Assembly (NCBI GenBank): GCA_965224815.1
Contig: CBDDAF010000003.1
Span: 1,302,001 to 1,366,000, forward strand
From: CAYPEL01 sp036479985
GTDB lineage: Bacteria > Pseudomonadota > Gammaproteobacteria > DSM-19610
DNA length: 64,000 nucleotides
Reading direction: 5' to 3'
The notes below the pieces were generated by a model. That model did not search any database, had not been told where the DNA came from, and saw only the letters and a program-made list of their open reading frames with translations. A program made the position numbers and the translations under genes. Shown piece by piece: positions 16,687 to 25,557 of the stretch; the first letter of the stretch is position 1, and each line of letters starts with the position of its first letter.

Positions 16687-17333
16687 TGAGCAGCAGGTTC
16701 AGGTATTAAGTTGGCTAGCATTTCATACTTTACCCTGATAAGTCCGGCATCCGGAGCCTGCTCCGGCATTTGATCCAGCGCCTCCTTGTAAGCAAGTGCT
16801 GCTTCGGCTAACTGCCCCTGAGCTTTTGCCAAATCACCTCGCAAAGCGGCATAGCGGTAGTGATACGCGCCTTGTTCTCCACTGGCACCCAGAAGTTGCT
16901 GCGCTGCGGAATAGTCTTCCAGGCTAATCATCACGCGTACAAGTCGTTGCTGCGCCATGTGTTTGACTGCATCGGAATCACTATGATCTATTGCCCACTG
17001 TAATTGGGCTTGAGCCGCTTCCAGCTCACCACTATTCACAGCAATGCGCGCCAATGCCAATGCCGTCAATGGGGCGTAACCGGTGTTGGAATAACCAGAG
17101 ATAATTGCATTAGCGTGATTTCTGGCTTCTTCATCCCGGTCTTGCTCAAGGGCATTCATCATCTGGGCATACAGGTTTGAGGCATTGGCCTTAGTACGTT
17201 CCTGATAACCAAACCATGCCTTACCACCCAGTAACACCGCTAGTCCGATTAATAACCCGGACACAACCGATGTACCGTTTTGTTTCCACCATTTTTTGAG
17301 CGCTTCTACCTGCTCTTCTTCAGTTGCGTGCAT
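16683..17333 (-). CDS. yfgM: YfgM-like tetratricopeptide protein (ancillary SecYEG/periplasmic chaperone factor)
   Basis: A 216-aa protein with the YfgM layout: short cytoplasmic start EEEQVEALKKWWKQNG, one membrane segment (~residues 22-42), then a periplasmic TPR region (~50-210: ALALARIAVNSGELEAAQAQLQWAI; LRGDLAKAQGQLAEAALAYKEAL). In E. coli YfgM associates with SecYEG and PpiD and aids export of envelope proteins. Four-base overlap with bamB and 38 bases after hisS, the usual operon order. Confidence 0.92.
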   Translation of the reverse strand: MHATEEEQVEALKKWWKQNGTSVVSGLLIGLAVLLGGKAWFGYQERTKANASNLYAQMMNALEQDRDEEARNHANAIISGYSNTGYAPLTALALARIAVNSGELEAAQAQLQWAIDHSDSDAVKHMAQQRLVRVMISLEDYSAAQQLLGASGEQGAYHYRYAALRGDLAKAQGQLAEAALAYKEALDQMPEQAPDAGLIRVKYEMLANLIPEPAAQ

Positions 17334-17371
17334 GTCCGCGCTGTTCTCCTGTCTCTATGTGAATAAAATAA

Positions 17372-18649
17372 CTATGACTGCTTGAATAATTTTTGTAACT
17401 CCGGAACCAGTAAATCAATAGATACTGACATCTGATCACCCTGTTTGCGCAGTGGCTTGATGCCGATTGTATTATTTTCAAGCTCCTCTTCACCCAGTAT
17501 CAGCGCATAGGCTGCACCACTTCGATCAGCCTTCTTGAACTGGCTCTTAAAACTACCGCCCCCACAATGGGTCAACAACCTGACACCCGGCAGGGCATCA
17601 CGTAATTTCTCAGCCAAAACCAGCCCACTAGCCACCACCGCATCACCTGCAAGAATCAGGTAAATATCAGCATTATCGGTAGGGAGCTCGGCACCCTGCA
17701 CTTCCAGTAATGCCAACAACCGCTCTAATCCCATCGCAAAGCCGGTAGCAGCCACCGGCTTGCCTCCCAACCATTCCACCAGGGCATCATACCTGCCTCC
17801 TGCACAAACAGTACCCTGTGCACCCAGTTGGTTAGTTACCCATTCAAAAACCGTGCGCCCATAATAATCAAGCCCACGGACTAGCCGGTGATTAATTTCG
17901 TATTGGACACCCGCCTGATCAAGCAAGCTGCATAATTTGGCAAAATGTTGTTTTGATTCAGGATCCAGATAATCAGCAAGCCGCGGTGCCTGTTCAATTA
18001 AATTTTGCATATCTGGATTTTTACTATCCAGGACTCGCAAGGGATTAGTTTCAAGACGCCGCTTACTGTCCTGATCCATTTGCGCCAGATTACAACGAAA
18101 ATAGCCAACCAGATCCTTCCGATAAAGATTCCGCGCTGTGCTGGTACCCAACGAATTGAGTTGCAGCGTTATATCCTTTAAACCCAGTTGTTGCCATAGC
18201 CGTGATGTCATCAGTAACAGTTCAGCGTCGATATCCGGGCCTTCCAGTCCGAACACCTCAACACCCACCTGGTGAAATTGCCGATAGCGGCCTTTTTGTG
18301 GCCTTTCATGGCGAAACATAGGCCCCATATACCAAAGTCGGCGGGTCTGATTTTGTAGCAGTCCGTTCTGAATACAGGCACGAACACAACTGGCAGTCCC
18401 TTCTGGCCTCAAGGTCAGGCTGTCACCGTTGCGGTCATCAAAAGTATACATTTCCTTTTCTACAATATCCGTCACTTCCCCGATCGAACGTTTGAACAAT
18501 TCCGTTTTTTCTACAATCGGTAAACGAATCTCCTTGTAACCGTACGCCATCAACAACTCGCGGATAGTTTGTTCCAGATAGCGCCAGCTAGCCGATTGAT
18601 CCGGCAATATATCATTCATGCCACGAATGGCTTGTAAACTATTGGACAT
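17372..18649 (-). CDS. hisS: Histidyl-tRNA synthetase
   Basis: A 425-aa class II aminoacyl-tRNA synthetase charging tRNA-His. Seen: IRGMNDILP at the N-terminus, motif 2 (RRLWYMGPMFRHERPQKGRYRQFHQVGVEVFG), the histidine-binding signature LVRGLDYYGRTVFEW, motif 3 (GGRYDALVEWLGGKPVAATGFAMGLERLL) and a C-terminal anticodon-binding domain (~330-425). Complete. It lies only six bases after rodZ; ispG, often found between these two genes in gammaproteobacteria, is absent here. Confidence 0.98.
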   Translation of the reverse strand: MSNSLQAIRGMNDILPDQSASWRYLEQTIRELLMAYGYKEIRLPIVEKTELFKRSIGEVTDIVEKEMYTFDDRNGDSLTLRPEGTASCVRACIQNGLLQNQTRRLWYMGPMFRHERPQKGRYRQFHQVGVEVFGLEGPDIDAELLLMTSRLWQQLGLKDITLQLNSLGTSTARNLYRKDLVGYFRCNLAQMDQDSKRRLETNPLRVLDSKNPDMQNLIEQAPRLADYLDPESKQHFAKLCSLLDQAGVQYEINHRLVRGLDYYGRTVFEWVTNQLGAQGTVCAGGRYDALVEWLGGKPVAATGFAMGLERLLALLEVQGAELPTDNADIYLILAGDAVVASGLVLAEKLRDALPGVRLLTHCGGGSFKSQFKKADRSGAAYALILGEEELENNTIGIKPLRKQGDQMSVSIDLLVPELQKLFKQS

Positions 18650-18655
18650 ATTCAG

Positions 18656-19546
18656 TTAGTTACCGAGCGTAAAACTGGCAACTTTGCCCCGCCAGAAAGG
18701 TGTCGTGTCAAAGGGCTCACCATTATATTTAATTTCTATCGCGGGTGCATTGCCGATTAAAATATCAAACGGCGGATAGGCTTTGATGACTTTAGTAGTC
18801 CCCGCCCGCATGATACCTGCCTGTTGTTGTTTACCTTCGGCACTCACTTCCACCCAGCTATCCTGTTTGCAATACAAAGTCAGCTCAACCAGTTTCGCTT
18901 CTTTCTTTGGTGTATCCTGATTTTGGGTGGTTGCAATTTCAGCAGGCTTAACAGTCGATTCTACCGCTTGCTCAATTACCGGGTCAGCCGTCTTATCAGG
19001 TGTAGTGTTTTCTTGCTTTGAATTTACCTTAGGGGCGGTTTCCGACTGCCCTGCTGGTTGTGGCAACCATAATTTTGGTGTCTCTGTTGATTGCTGCTTA
19101 GAAGACAGTAAGCGCTCGATCGCTGGATAAGCAAACGCCAATAACACGCCTGCACCACACAGCATGAGTAGTCGACTAATCCATTTACTTGACGGAATTG
19201 AAAAACGTGACTGGAAACGTATTGGTTTTGTGACTGTCAGTGGCCGACTGTTTTGACTGTTGACTTCACCGAGCTGAGCTAGCAAGGCGTGCTCATCAAT
19301 TTTTAACAATCGCGCATAAGAACGAATATAACCACGAATAAAGGTCATCGCAGGCAACTGCCCACTATCACCTGCTTCAATAGCGCTTAGAACACCGGGT
19401 GCAAGACGCAAACGCTCGGCAACTTCCTCAAGGCCCAGTTTTTGCTCCATTCTCGAAGCCTGCAACTGGCTGCCAACCTGTTGCAGAGCCCCTGTTGTAT
19501 CTACAGGTGTTGCTGGCGGCTTATCCTGATCAATGGGATCGTTCAT
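18656..19546 (-). CDS. rodZ: RodZ-like cytoskeletal membrane protein
   Basis: A 296-aa protein with the RodZ arrangement: cytoplasmic helix-turn-helix (~28-90, LGLEEVAERLRLAPGVLSAIEAGD...IRGYIRSYARLL) that contacts MreB, a basic juxtamembrane stretch, one membrane segment (~125-145), a proline/threonine-rich linker, and a C-terminal periplasmic DUF4115 domain (~215-296, LTLYCKQDSWVEVSAEGK ... GEPFDTTPFWRGKVASFTLGN). It links MreB to cell-wall synthesis. Its start overlaps the end of pilW by 17 bases. Confidence 0.94.
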   Translation of the reverse strand: MNDPIDQDKPPATPVDTTGALQQVGSQLQASRMEQKLGLEEVAERLRLAPGVLSAIEAGDSGQLPAMTFIRGYIRSYARLLKIDEHALLAQLGEVNSQNSRPLTVTKPIRFQSRFSIPSSKWISRLLMLCGAGVLLAFAYPAIERLLSSKQQSTETPKLWLPQPAGQSETAPKVNSKQENTTPDKTADPVIEQAVESTVKPAEIATTQNQDTPKKEAKLVELTLYCKQDSWVEVSAEGKQQQAGIMRAGTTKVIKAYPPFDILIGNAPAIEIKYNGEPFDTTPFWRGKVASFTLGN

Positions 19547-20297
19547 TTTCCCACTTACGCAATTCAGTTGCCTGCGCAGAATCCGGGAACTTGTTTTTCA
19601 ACAGCAACTTGTATTTAGCCATGGCATCTTTATCACCAAGATGTTTTTCAGTTTGCACAGCGACCCATAACATTTTGGCATCTAATGGCCCCTTCGTTTC
19701 ATAACGCTGCAAGTAAGCCCGCGCACCCAGGTAATTATCTTGCGTGAAACTCAGACGAATCATTTCCTTTAGTGCGGGCGCATAAGCTGCATTTTTAGCA
19801 AGCGCTTTTCTAAAGTATCCCTCTGCTTTACGTTGATCCGGCACTCTACCTGCACAAATACCGGCATTGGTATAAATCATTTCAGGATAGCGGTAAAGTG
19901 GATTCTCAACGGCCTTAAGAAAATGAGCATCGGCTTTATCCAGTTTGTTCTGGCGGCACAAGTACTGCCCATAATTATTTAAGGTCGCAGCATTTTTACC
20001 ATCCAGTGACAGAGAACGCTTGTAGTGCGAATCAGCCTTATCATTTTCGCCGAGCCGTTCATAAAGCACTGCAATCGCATCATGTGCCGGCGCATGGCGC
20101 GAGTCCTGTTTTAACGCCTTCTCTAATTTCTGCAAAGAAGCTTCGTGCATACCCTTACGCAAATACTCAACACCAAGCTGGGTATTGATTTCAGCTTTCT
20201 TGGTATTTGTAACAGGGTTTTTAACCGGCGCCCGCGCACAAGAAACGAGTGCTGACGCAACAATCATCACGCTTAAAACCTGTTGTATCCTGTTCAT
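19530..20297 (-). CDS. pilW: Type IV pilus biogenesis lipoprotein PilW/PilF
   Basis: A 255-aa lipoprotein (ALVSC lipobox, residues ~16-20) made of TPR repeats (INTQLGVEYLRKGMHEASLQKLEKALKQDSRHAPAHDAIAVLYERLGENDKADSHY...). This is the PilF/PilW pilotin, which carries the PilQ secretin to the outer membrane for type IV pilus assembly. The location between rlmN and rodZ is the standard gammaproteobacterial one. Four-base overlap with rlmN. Together with the FimX-like gene at 38041 it suggests the organism makes type IV pili. Confidence 0.94.
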   Translation of the reverse strand: MNRIQQVLSVMIVASALVSCARAPVKNPVTNTKKAEINTQLGVEYLRKGMHEASLQKLEKALKQDSRHAPAHDAIAVLYERLGENDKADSHYKRSLSLDGKNAATLNNYGQYLCRQNKLDKADAHFLKAVENPLYRYPEMIYTNAGICAGRVPDQRKAEGYFRKALAKNAAYAPALKEMIRLSFTQDNYLGARAYLQRYETKGPLDAKMLWVAVQTEKHLGDKDAMAKYKLLLKNKFPDSAQATELRKWENERSH

Positions 20298-21409
20298 CTA
20301 TGACCTCCTGCCACCATAAGCTGTAACCGTTCACGCCGACGCGTGCGATCCTGAAATTCACCGGCCAATTGACCGCATGCCGCATCTATATCATCACCAC
20401 GGGTTTTACGGGTGATCGTCACAATACCCGCATCGTGGAGAATATCTCTAAATCGATCAATTCGCTGATCCGTACTGCGCTCATAAACTGTCGCAGGAAA
20501 TGGGTTAAAGGGAATAAGATTCACCTTGGCCGGCACTCTGCGCAATAATTTAAACAACGCCCGCGCATGACTGTCCTGATCATTGATATCTTTCAGCATG
20601 ACGTATTCAATCGTCACGCGCCGTCTCCCCTCACCCACATAATCGCAACAGGCATCAAGCACTTCACGAATCGGGTATTTACGGTTTAATGGCACCAGCT
20701 TGCTGCGTAACTCATCGTCAGGTGCATGCAACGACAATGCAAGACTGACATCAGAAACCTTGGCGAGTTCAACTAAGCCCGGTACCACGCCTGCGGTACT
20801 TAATGTAACCCGGCGTTTTGACAACGAGAAGGCGAAATCATCCTGCATCAATTTCATAGCAGGCAGTACATTATCCAAATTTAGCAAGGGTTCACCCATG
20901 CCCATCATAACCACATTAGAAACCGGTGCCGGTTCTGTAGGATCAGCTGCCAATAACCGGCTTGCCTGCCAAACCTGACCAATGATCTCCGCCGTGGTGA
21001 GGTTTCGGTTAAACCCCTGTTGTGCAGTCGAACAAAAGCTGCAATTCAGTGAACAACCCACCTGCGACGAAACACACAGTGTTGCACGATTTTCTTCGGG
21101 GATGTAAACCGCCTCGATACAGTTGCCATCACTCAACTGCAACAACCATTTTCGAGAACCATCACGCGACTGATTTGTTTGCGAAACTTTTGGCCCCTCA
21201 ATCACCGCGACTGACGTCAGTTTCTCGCGCAGCGATTTACTCAGGTTGGTCATTTCAGAAAATGAATCGCACCCCTGTTGGTAAATCCATTTCAACACCT
21301 GGGTGGCACGAAAAGGTTTCTCACCGATAGTTTCAAACCAGGCCGCTAAAGCATCCCGGTCAAATTCCAGCAGATTAACCTTATCAGTAGGTAAGTTCAT
21401 TTTCTTCAA
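20294..21409 (-). CDS. rlmN: Dual-specificity 23S rRNA/tRNA adenine C2-methyltransferase RlmN
   Basis: A 371-aa radical SAM methyltransferase that methylates C2 of A2503 in 23S rRNA and of A37 in some tRNAs. Motifs: N-terminal KPFRATQVLKWIYQQ, the [4Fe-4S] motif CSLNCSFC, GMGEPLLN, SLHAPDDELRSKLVPLNRKYP, and the C-terminal resolving Cys in GDDIDAACGQL. Length is typical. It begins the rlmN-pilW-rodZ-hisS unit; an imperfect inverted repeat lies between it and ndk. Confidence 0.97.
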   Translation of the reverse strand: MKKMNLPTDKVNLLEFDRDALAAWFETIGEKPFRATQVLKWIYQQGCDSFSEMTNLSKSLREKLTSVAVIEGPKVSQTNQSRDGSRKWLLQLSDGNCIEAVYIPEENRATLCVSSQVGCSLNCSFCSTAQQGFNRNLTTAEIIGQVWQASRLLAADPTEPAPVSNVVMMGMGEPLLNLDNVLPAMKLMQDDFAFSLSKRRVTLSTAGVVPGLVELAKVSDVSLALSLHAPDDELRSKLVPLNRKYPIREVLDACCDYVGEGRRRVTIEYVMLKDINDQDSHARALFKLLRRVPAKVNLIPFNPFPATVYERSTDQRIDRFRDILHDAGIVTITRKTRGDDIDAACGQLAGEFQDRTRRRERLQLMVAGGHR

Positions 21410-21420
21410 TAGGCCTTATT

Positions 21421-21532
21421 CATAAACCAAATATTCTCGCGGAGACGCAAAGCACGCAAAGTAATAGCCATTAAAGACCTTGATTCTTCCTTAGCGTGCT
21501 TTGCATCTTTGCGAGAAATCATTGGGCTTATG
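21421..21532. repeat. Long imperfect inverted repeat between ndk and rlmN
   Basis: Left arm ~21421-21457 (CATAAACCAAAT, TTCTCGCGGAGACGCAAAGC, ACGC) pairs imperfectly with right arm ~21494-21532 (GCGTGCTTTGCATCTTTGCG, AGAA, ATTGGGCTTATG). It nearly fills the 125-base gap and would form a long RNA hairpin in any ndk-rlmN transcript. The core TCTCGC..AGACGCAAAGCACGC resembles repeats widespread in environmental genomes. No ORF. Confidence 0.75.
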
Positions 21533-21534
21533 GC

Positions 21535-21963
21535 TTAGCGTTTGCGCTCGCAAATCCCATCTGGGAAGAAATATTTGATTTCTTCAGCTGCTGTTTCCGG
21601 CGCATCCGACCCATGCACAGCGTTTTCATCCACAGTCTTCGCAAAATCAGCACGAATAGTTCCAGGAGCAGCATCAGCCGGATTAGTTGCGCCCATCAAT
21701 TCACGGTTCTTGCTGATGGCATTCTCACCTTCCAGCACCTGAACGATCACCGGACCTGAAGTCATAAAAGCCACCAGATCATTAAAAAACGGACGCTCTT
21801 TATGCACGGCATAAAACCCTTCCGCCTGTTCTTTGCTTAACTGCATCATTCTAGCCGCAACAATCTGCAGACCATTTTTCTCAAACCGGCTGTATATTTC
21901 GCCGATAACATTTTTTGCCACCGCATCGGGTTTAGCGATGGACAAGGTACGTTCGATTGCCAT
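21535..21963 (-). CDS. ndk: Nucleoside diphosphate kinase
   Basis: A 142-aa enzyme transferring the gamma phosphate from ATP to NDPs through a phosphohistidine. The active-site His lies in NAVHGSDAPETA, preceded by the substrate-binding segment RELMGATNPADAAPGTIRADF. N-terminal ERTLSIAKPDAV is canonical. Complete at the usual length; upstream of rlmN in the conserved order. Confidence 0.98.
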   Translation of the reverse strand: MAIERTLSIAKPDAVAKNVIGEIYSRFEKNGLQIVAARMMQLSKEQAEGFYAVHKERPFFNDLVAFMTSGPVIVQVLEGENAISKNRELMGATNPADAAPGTIRADFAKTVDENAVHGSDAPETAAEEIKYFFPDGICERKR

Positions 21964-22170
21964 TCAGGACTCCTGCTCATAATCCAATACAAATAGTTGG
22001 TGTAAACCCACGGAAACACGCGGGCTTAGCCGACTAAAAACCAATGGCGTAGTGTACCGTCTGAGGACGGTCTCAGGCAAACAATCTGTCTAGGAATACC
22101 GCGTATTAGTAGGAGTTTCGAGGGGATCTGGAGCACTCTAGCAAAAATTGGTGCAGATAGCCGATCAGAG

Positions 22171-22371
22171 CTATTCCCTTTCCTCAATCCAGGCCATCTG
22201 TATCGCTTCCAGAATTCTTTCGCCGCAATGATCAGGGTCGTCGTCAAACCCATCCAGGGCCAGCACCCATCCGCTTAAATCGGTGAAACGGACTGTTTTA
22301 GGATCTACATCGGGAAATTTTTCGTCCAGTTCGATGGCGATGTCCAGCGTGTCGGTCCATTGTAGTTTCAT
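22171..22371 (-). CDS. iscX: Fe-S assembly protein IscX
   Basis: A 66-aa acidic protein from the ATG at 22371 (an upstream in-frame start at 22431 would overlap fdx by ~50 bases and is rejected; GTGGAA just before the ATG is a usable Shine-Dalgarno). Sequence MKLQWTDTLDIAIELDEKFP ... FTDLSGWVLAL ... EAIQMAWIEER is typical of IscX (YfhJ), which binds IscS and iron and modulates cluster assembly. Last gene of the isc operon, 10 bases after fdx. Confidence 0.95.
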   Translation of the reverse strand: MKLQWTDTLDIAIELDEKFPDVDPKTVRFTDLSGWVLALDGFDDDPDHCGERILEAIQMAWIEERE

Positions 22372-22381
22372 TTCCACATCC

Positions 22382-22720
22382 TCAGTGGGTCTCACTGACC
22401 ATATTGATGGTGTATTTCGGTATTTCCACAACCAGATCCTGATCAGTCACTTTTGCCTGACAGCTTAAGCGTGAATCCATTTCCAGACCCCAGGCTTTGT
22501 CCAGCATGTCATCTTCATTTTCATCCGATTCTGCTAGCGAATCCAAACCTTCGCGGATGTAAACATGACAGGTGGTACAGGCGCAGGATTTTTCACAAGC
22601 ATGTTCAATATCAATGTGATTGGCCAGTGCGGCATCACATATCGTAGTGCCTGATTCCACTTCAAGCACGGCGCCCTCGGGACAGAGTTCTTGGTGGGGC
22701 AAAATAATAATTTTAGGCAT
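22382..22720 (-). CDS. fdx: ISC-type [2Fe-2S] ferredoxin
   Basis: A 112-aa adrenodoxin-type ferredoxin that donates electrons during Fe-S cluster assembly. The cluster ligands lie in ACEKSCACTTCHVY (C-x5-C-x2-C) and a fourth Cys in SRLSCQAKV. The sequence starts PKIIILPHQELCPEG and ends near IPKYTINMV as in ISC ferredoxins. It lies 17 bases after hscA. Confidence 0.97.
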   Translation of the reverse strand: MPKIIILPHQELCPEGAVLEVESGTTICDAALANHIDIEHACEKSCACTTCHVYIREGLDSLAESDENEDDMLDKAWGLEMDSRLSCQAKVTDQDLVVEIPKYTINMVSETH

Positions 22721-22737
22721 ATTGGTTATAAACCCTT

Positions 22738-24612
22738 TTATTTAAATTCATCGACAGCGTGTCCAGCCATAGCATTACGTATGCTGGCATTCATGCGGCG
22801 GTCTACATAAACCGTGCTAACTTTTTCAAGTTGCTCAATGGCATTTTTTATTACGCGATAATCAGATTCGCTACGCACCTGTTCAAGAGTCCGTGCAGCA
22901 GTATCGATTGCAGCCAGCTCCGCACTGTCCAGATGCTGGTCACCGTCTTTTTCCAGCGCCGCTGTCAACGCTTCAATTACCCGGTCAGCTTCGACCTGTT
23001 GTTCGCGTAAACGCCGTGCTTCCATATCATCCTTAGCGTAATCCATGGAGTCTCTCAGCATCCCTTCCACTTCTGTGTCTGTCAGACCATAAGAAGGTTT
23101 AACTTCAATATTCGCCTGCACACCACTGGTTTCTTCTTCTGCTGAAACGTTAAGCAAACCATCCGCATCGACTTGAAAAGTGACACGTATGCGCGCAGCA
23201 CCGGCCGTCATGGGCGGCATATCGTTGAGCGTAAAGCGTGCCAGTGAACGGCAATCATCAACCAACTCACGTTCGCCCTGCACCACGTGCAAGGCCATCG
23301 CGGTCTGACCATCTTTAAAGGTTGTAAATTCCTGCGCGCGCGCTACCGGAATGGTGGTATTACGTGGAATGATTTTTTCAACCAGGTTGCCCATGGTTTC
23401 AATACCGAGTGACAGCGGTATAACATCGAGTAACAGCATCTCTTCGTCTGGCTTGTTACCGGCCAACGCGTCAGCCTGGATGGCAGCACCGATTGCAACG
23501 ACCCTATCCGGGTCAATGTCCACCAAGGGTGGCTTTTTGAAAAACTCGCCGATCATGTCGCGCACTTTGGGTACGCGGGTTGATCCGCCGACCATGACTA
23601 TTTCACTGATATCTTCCGCATGAACACCTGCATCACGCAAAGCACGCCGACAGGGAGCTAGCGTTTTACGTATCAGTGGCTCTATAAGTGATTCCAGGTG
23701 TTCGCGGTTCAACTCTCCCGACCAATGGCTGCCATCCATACGCTCTACATTCAGTGAGACGCTTGTCGCATTAGTTAAGGCTTCTTTTGCAGCGCATGCA
23801 TCACGTAATAAACGGCGCTGCTGAGCATGGTCGGCATCATCGCCAATACCTGCCTGTTGCATGATCCAACCTGCAATAACCCGATCCATATCATCACCGC
23901 CAAGGGCCGTATCACCGGCGGTTGCCATCACTTCGAAGACACCCTTGTTAAGACGTAATATAGAGATATCAAAAGTACCACCACCCAGATCGTAAATGGC
24001 GATGACACCTTCGGCACCACGATCAAGACCATAGGCCACAGCTGCAGCGGTCGGTTCATTGAGTAAGCGCATCACATTCAGGCCAGCCAGGGTACCTGCA
24101 TCCTTGGTTGCCTGACGTTGCGCATCATCAAAATAAGCGGGTACAGTGATAACGACACCGGTTAATTCATTCCCCAGAATCGATTCAGCACGCTGTTTAA
24201 GATGAGTGAGTATATCCGCCGAGACCTGCACAGGACTTTTCTCGCCTGCAACGGTCTTAATACGTGGCATGCCTGAATTACCTGCATCGAATTCGTAGGG
24301 TAAAACCTTGCCCAATAATTTTACGTCCTGGAGGCCGCGACCCATAAAACGTTTTACGGACATGATGGTGTTAAGCGGATCGTTGACCGCCTGCAATTTC
24401 GCCGCTGTTCCGACTATAGGGGTATTATCTGCCAGATATTGCACCACAGAGGGTAACAAATGTTCACCATTTTCATCCGACAATGTATCGGCTTGACCAC
24501 TGCGCACCGTGGCAACCAGCGAATTGGTTGTACCAAGATCAATACCCGCAGCCAAACGATGCTGGTGCGGTGCGGTTGATTCGCCTGGTTCGGAAATTTG
24601 TAAAAGCGCCAT
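22738..24612 (-). CDS. hscA: Fe-S-specific Hsp70 chaperone HscA
   Basis: A 624-aa Hsp70 that uses ATP to release clusters from the IscU scaffold. Nucleotide-binding domain: GIDLGTTNSLVA, IYDLGGGTFDISIL, VGGSTRVPKVR. Substrate-binding domain from ~395, then a helical lid. HscA binds an LPPVK motif on IscU, yet no iscU is present in this operon. One-base overlap with hscB. Confidence 0.97.
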   Translation of the reverse strand: MALLQISEPGESTAPHQHRLAAGIDLGTTNSLVATVRSGQADTLSDENGEHLLPSVVQYLADNTPIVGTAAKLQAVNDPLNTIMSVKRFMGRGLQDVKLLGKVLPYEFDAGNSGMPRIKTVAGEKSPVQVSADILTHLKQRAESILGNELTGVVITVPAYFDDAQRQATKDAGTLAGLNVMRLLNEPTAAAVAYGLDRGAEGVIAIYDLGGGTFDISILRLNKGVFEVMATAGDTALGGDDMDRVIAGWIMQQAGIGDDADHAQQRRLLRDACAAKEALTNATSVSLNVERMDGSHWSGELNREHLESLIEPLIRKTLAPCRRALRDAGVHAEDISEIVMVGGSTRVPKVRDMIGEFFKKPPLVDIDPDRVVAIGAAIQADALAGNKPDEEMLLLDVIPLSLGIETMGNLVEKIIPRNTTIPVARAQEFTTFKDGQTAMALHVVQGERELVDDCRSLARFTLNDMPPMTAGAARIRVTFQVDADGLLNVSAEEETSGVQANIEVKPSYGLTDTEVEGMLRDSMDYAKDDMEARRLREQQVEADRVIEALTAALEKDGDQHLDSAELAAIDTAARTLEQVRSESDYRVIKNAIEQLEKVSTVYVDRRMNASIRNAMAGHAVDEFK

Positions 24613-25163
24613 TAGTACAACTCGTCTTCGAGTTCAGCTTCCTGTTCGTTGATTTCGTTATACAGCCGGTTAAAAAACTGCATTTTAAGCACCGTATCGA
24701 CGGCTGTTGATTGCTGCTCGTCAGGCATTGTATCCAGTATAGAAGCTAATTCGTCTTGTAGCCCAGCCAACTGTCCATCCACCTTTGTACGCAGCTGACC
24801 AAGCGCCTTCAAAGGGTCTGGCTGGTTACGCACTTCATCCAATAATTCTCGCAATTCGATTTGCTGCATTAGAAATGCGGTATCCCGAGTGGTACTTTTT
24901 TCCTGCTCGATGACATGGCCACGTAATTCCAGCACATAGAAACCCCGCCTGACCGGGTTACTAAGCACTTCATAAGCCTCGTTGACCTGGGTAGCATGTT
25001 GCATCGCAATACGGCGCTCCTGATCACTACCGGCCGCAAAATTGTCAGGGTGAGCCGCCCTTTGCAACTCGCGATAACGATCCTGCAACATACTCGTATC
25101 CAGCTCATAGCGTACAGGCAAGGCAAACAACTCGAAGTGACTTTGCGTCAATTGAGTAGACAT
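24612..25163 (-). CDS. hscB: Co-chaperone HscB (J-protein)
   Basis: A 183-aa J-protein that recruits IscU to HscA. J domain ~1-75 (FELFALPVRYELDTSMLQDRYRELQRAAHPDNF with the HPD tripeptide) and the C-terminal three-helix oligomerisation domain (~95-175). Length is about that of the E. coli protein. 55 bases separate it from iscA. Confidence 0.96.
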   Translation of the reverse strand: MSTQLTQSHFELFALPVRYELDTSMLQDRYRELQRAAHPDNFAAGSDQERRIAMQHATQVNEAYEVLSNPVRRGFYVLELRGHVIEQEKSTTRDTAFLMQQIELRELLDEVRNQPDPLKALGQLRTKVDGQLAGLQDELASILDTMPDEQQSTAVDTVLKMQFFNRLYNEINEQEAELEDELY

Positions 25164-25218
25164 AAGGTATTTTCGATATTAATAGAAAGTAAAGCCGGTA
25201 CGTGGCGTTACCAGCCGG

Positions 25219-25542
25219 TCAGACGTTAAAGCTTTCACCACATCCACACTCGTCTTTAACGTTAGGGTTATTGAATTTGAACCCTTCATTAAGGCCTTCC
25301 CGTGTGTAATCCAGTTCGGTTCCATCAATATAAACCATGCTTTTCGGATCGACGATAATCTTGACACCGTGTTCTTCAAATACCAGATCGGCATCCCCGA
25401 TCTTATCAACAAACTCGAGCACATAGGCCATGCCGGAACAACCGGTAGTGCGTACGCCCAGACGCAGACCCGCGCCTTTACCGCGCTTTTCAAGAAAAGT
25501 ACTGACACGGCTTGCAGCCGCCTGGGTCAAGGTAATTGACAT
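25219..25542 (-). CDS. iscA: A-type Fe-S carrier IscA
   Basis: A 107-aa A-type carrier with the three conserved cysteines in TTGCSGMAY and ECGCGESF. It receives or carries clusters to apo-targets. It starts 15 bases after iscS, where iscU normally sits. IscA cannot fully replace IscU as the IscS-bound scaffold in studied bacteria. Confidence 0.97.
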   Translation of the reverse strand: MSITLTQAAASRVSTFLEKRGKGAGLRLGVRTTGCSGMAYVLEFVDKIGDADLVFEEHGVKIIVDPKSMVYIDGTELDYTREGLNEGFKFNNPNVKDECGCGESFNV

Positions 25543-25557
25543 AATATTTTCCGGACT

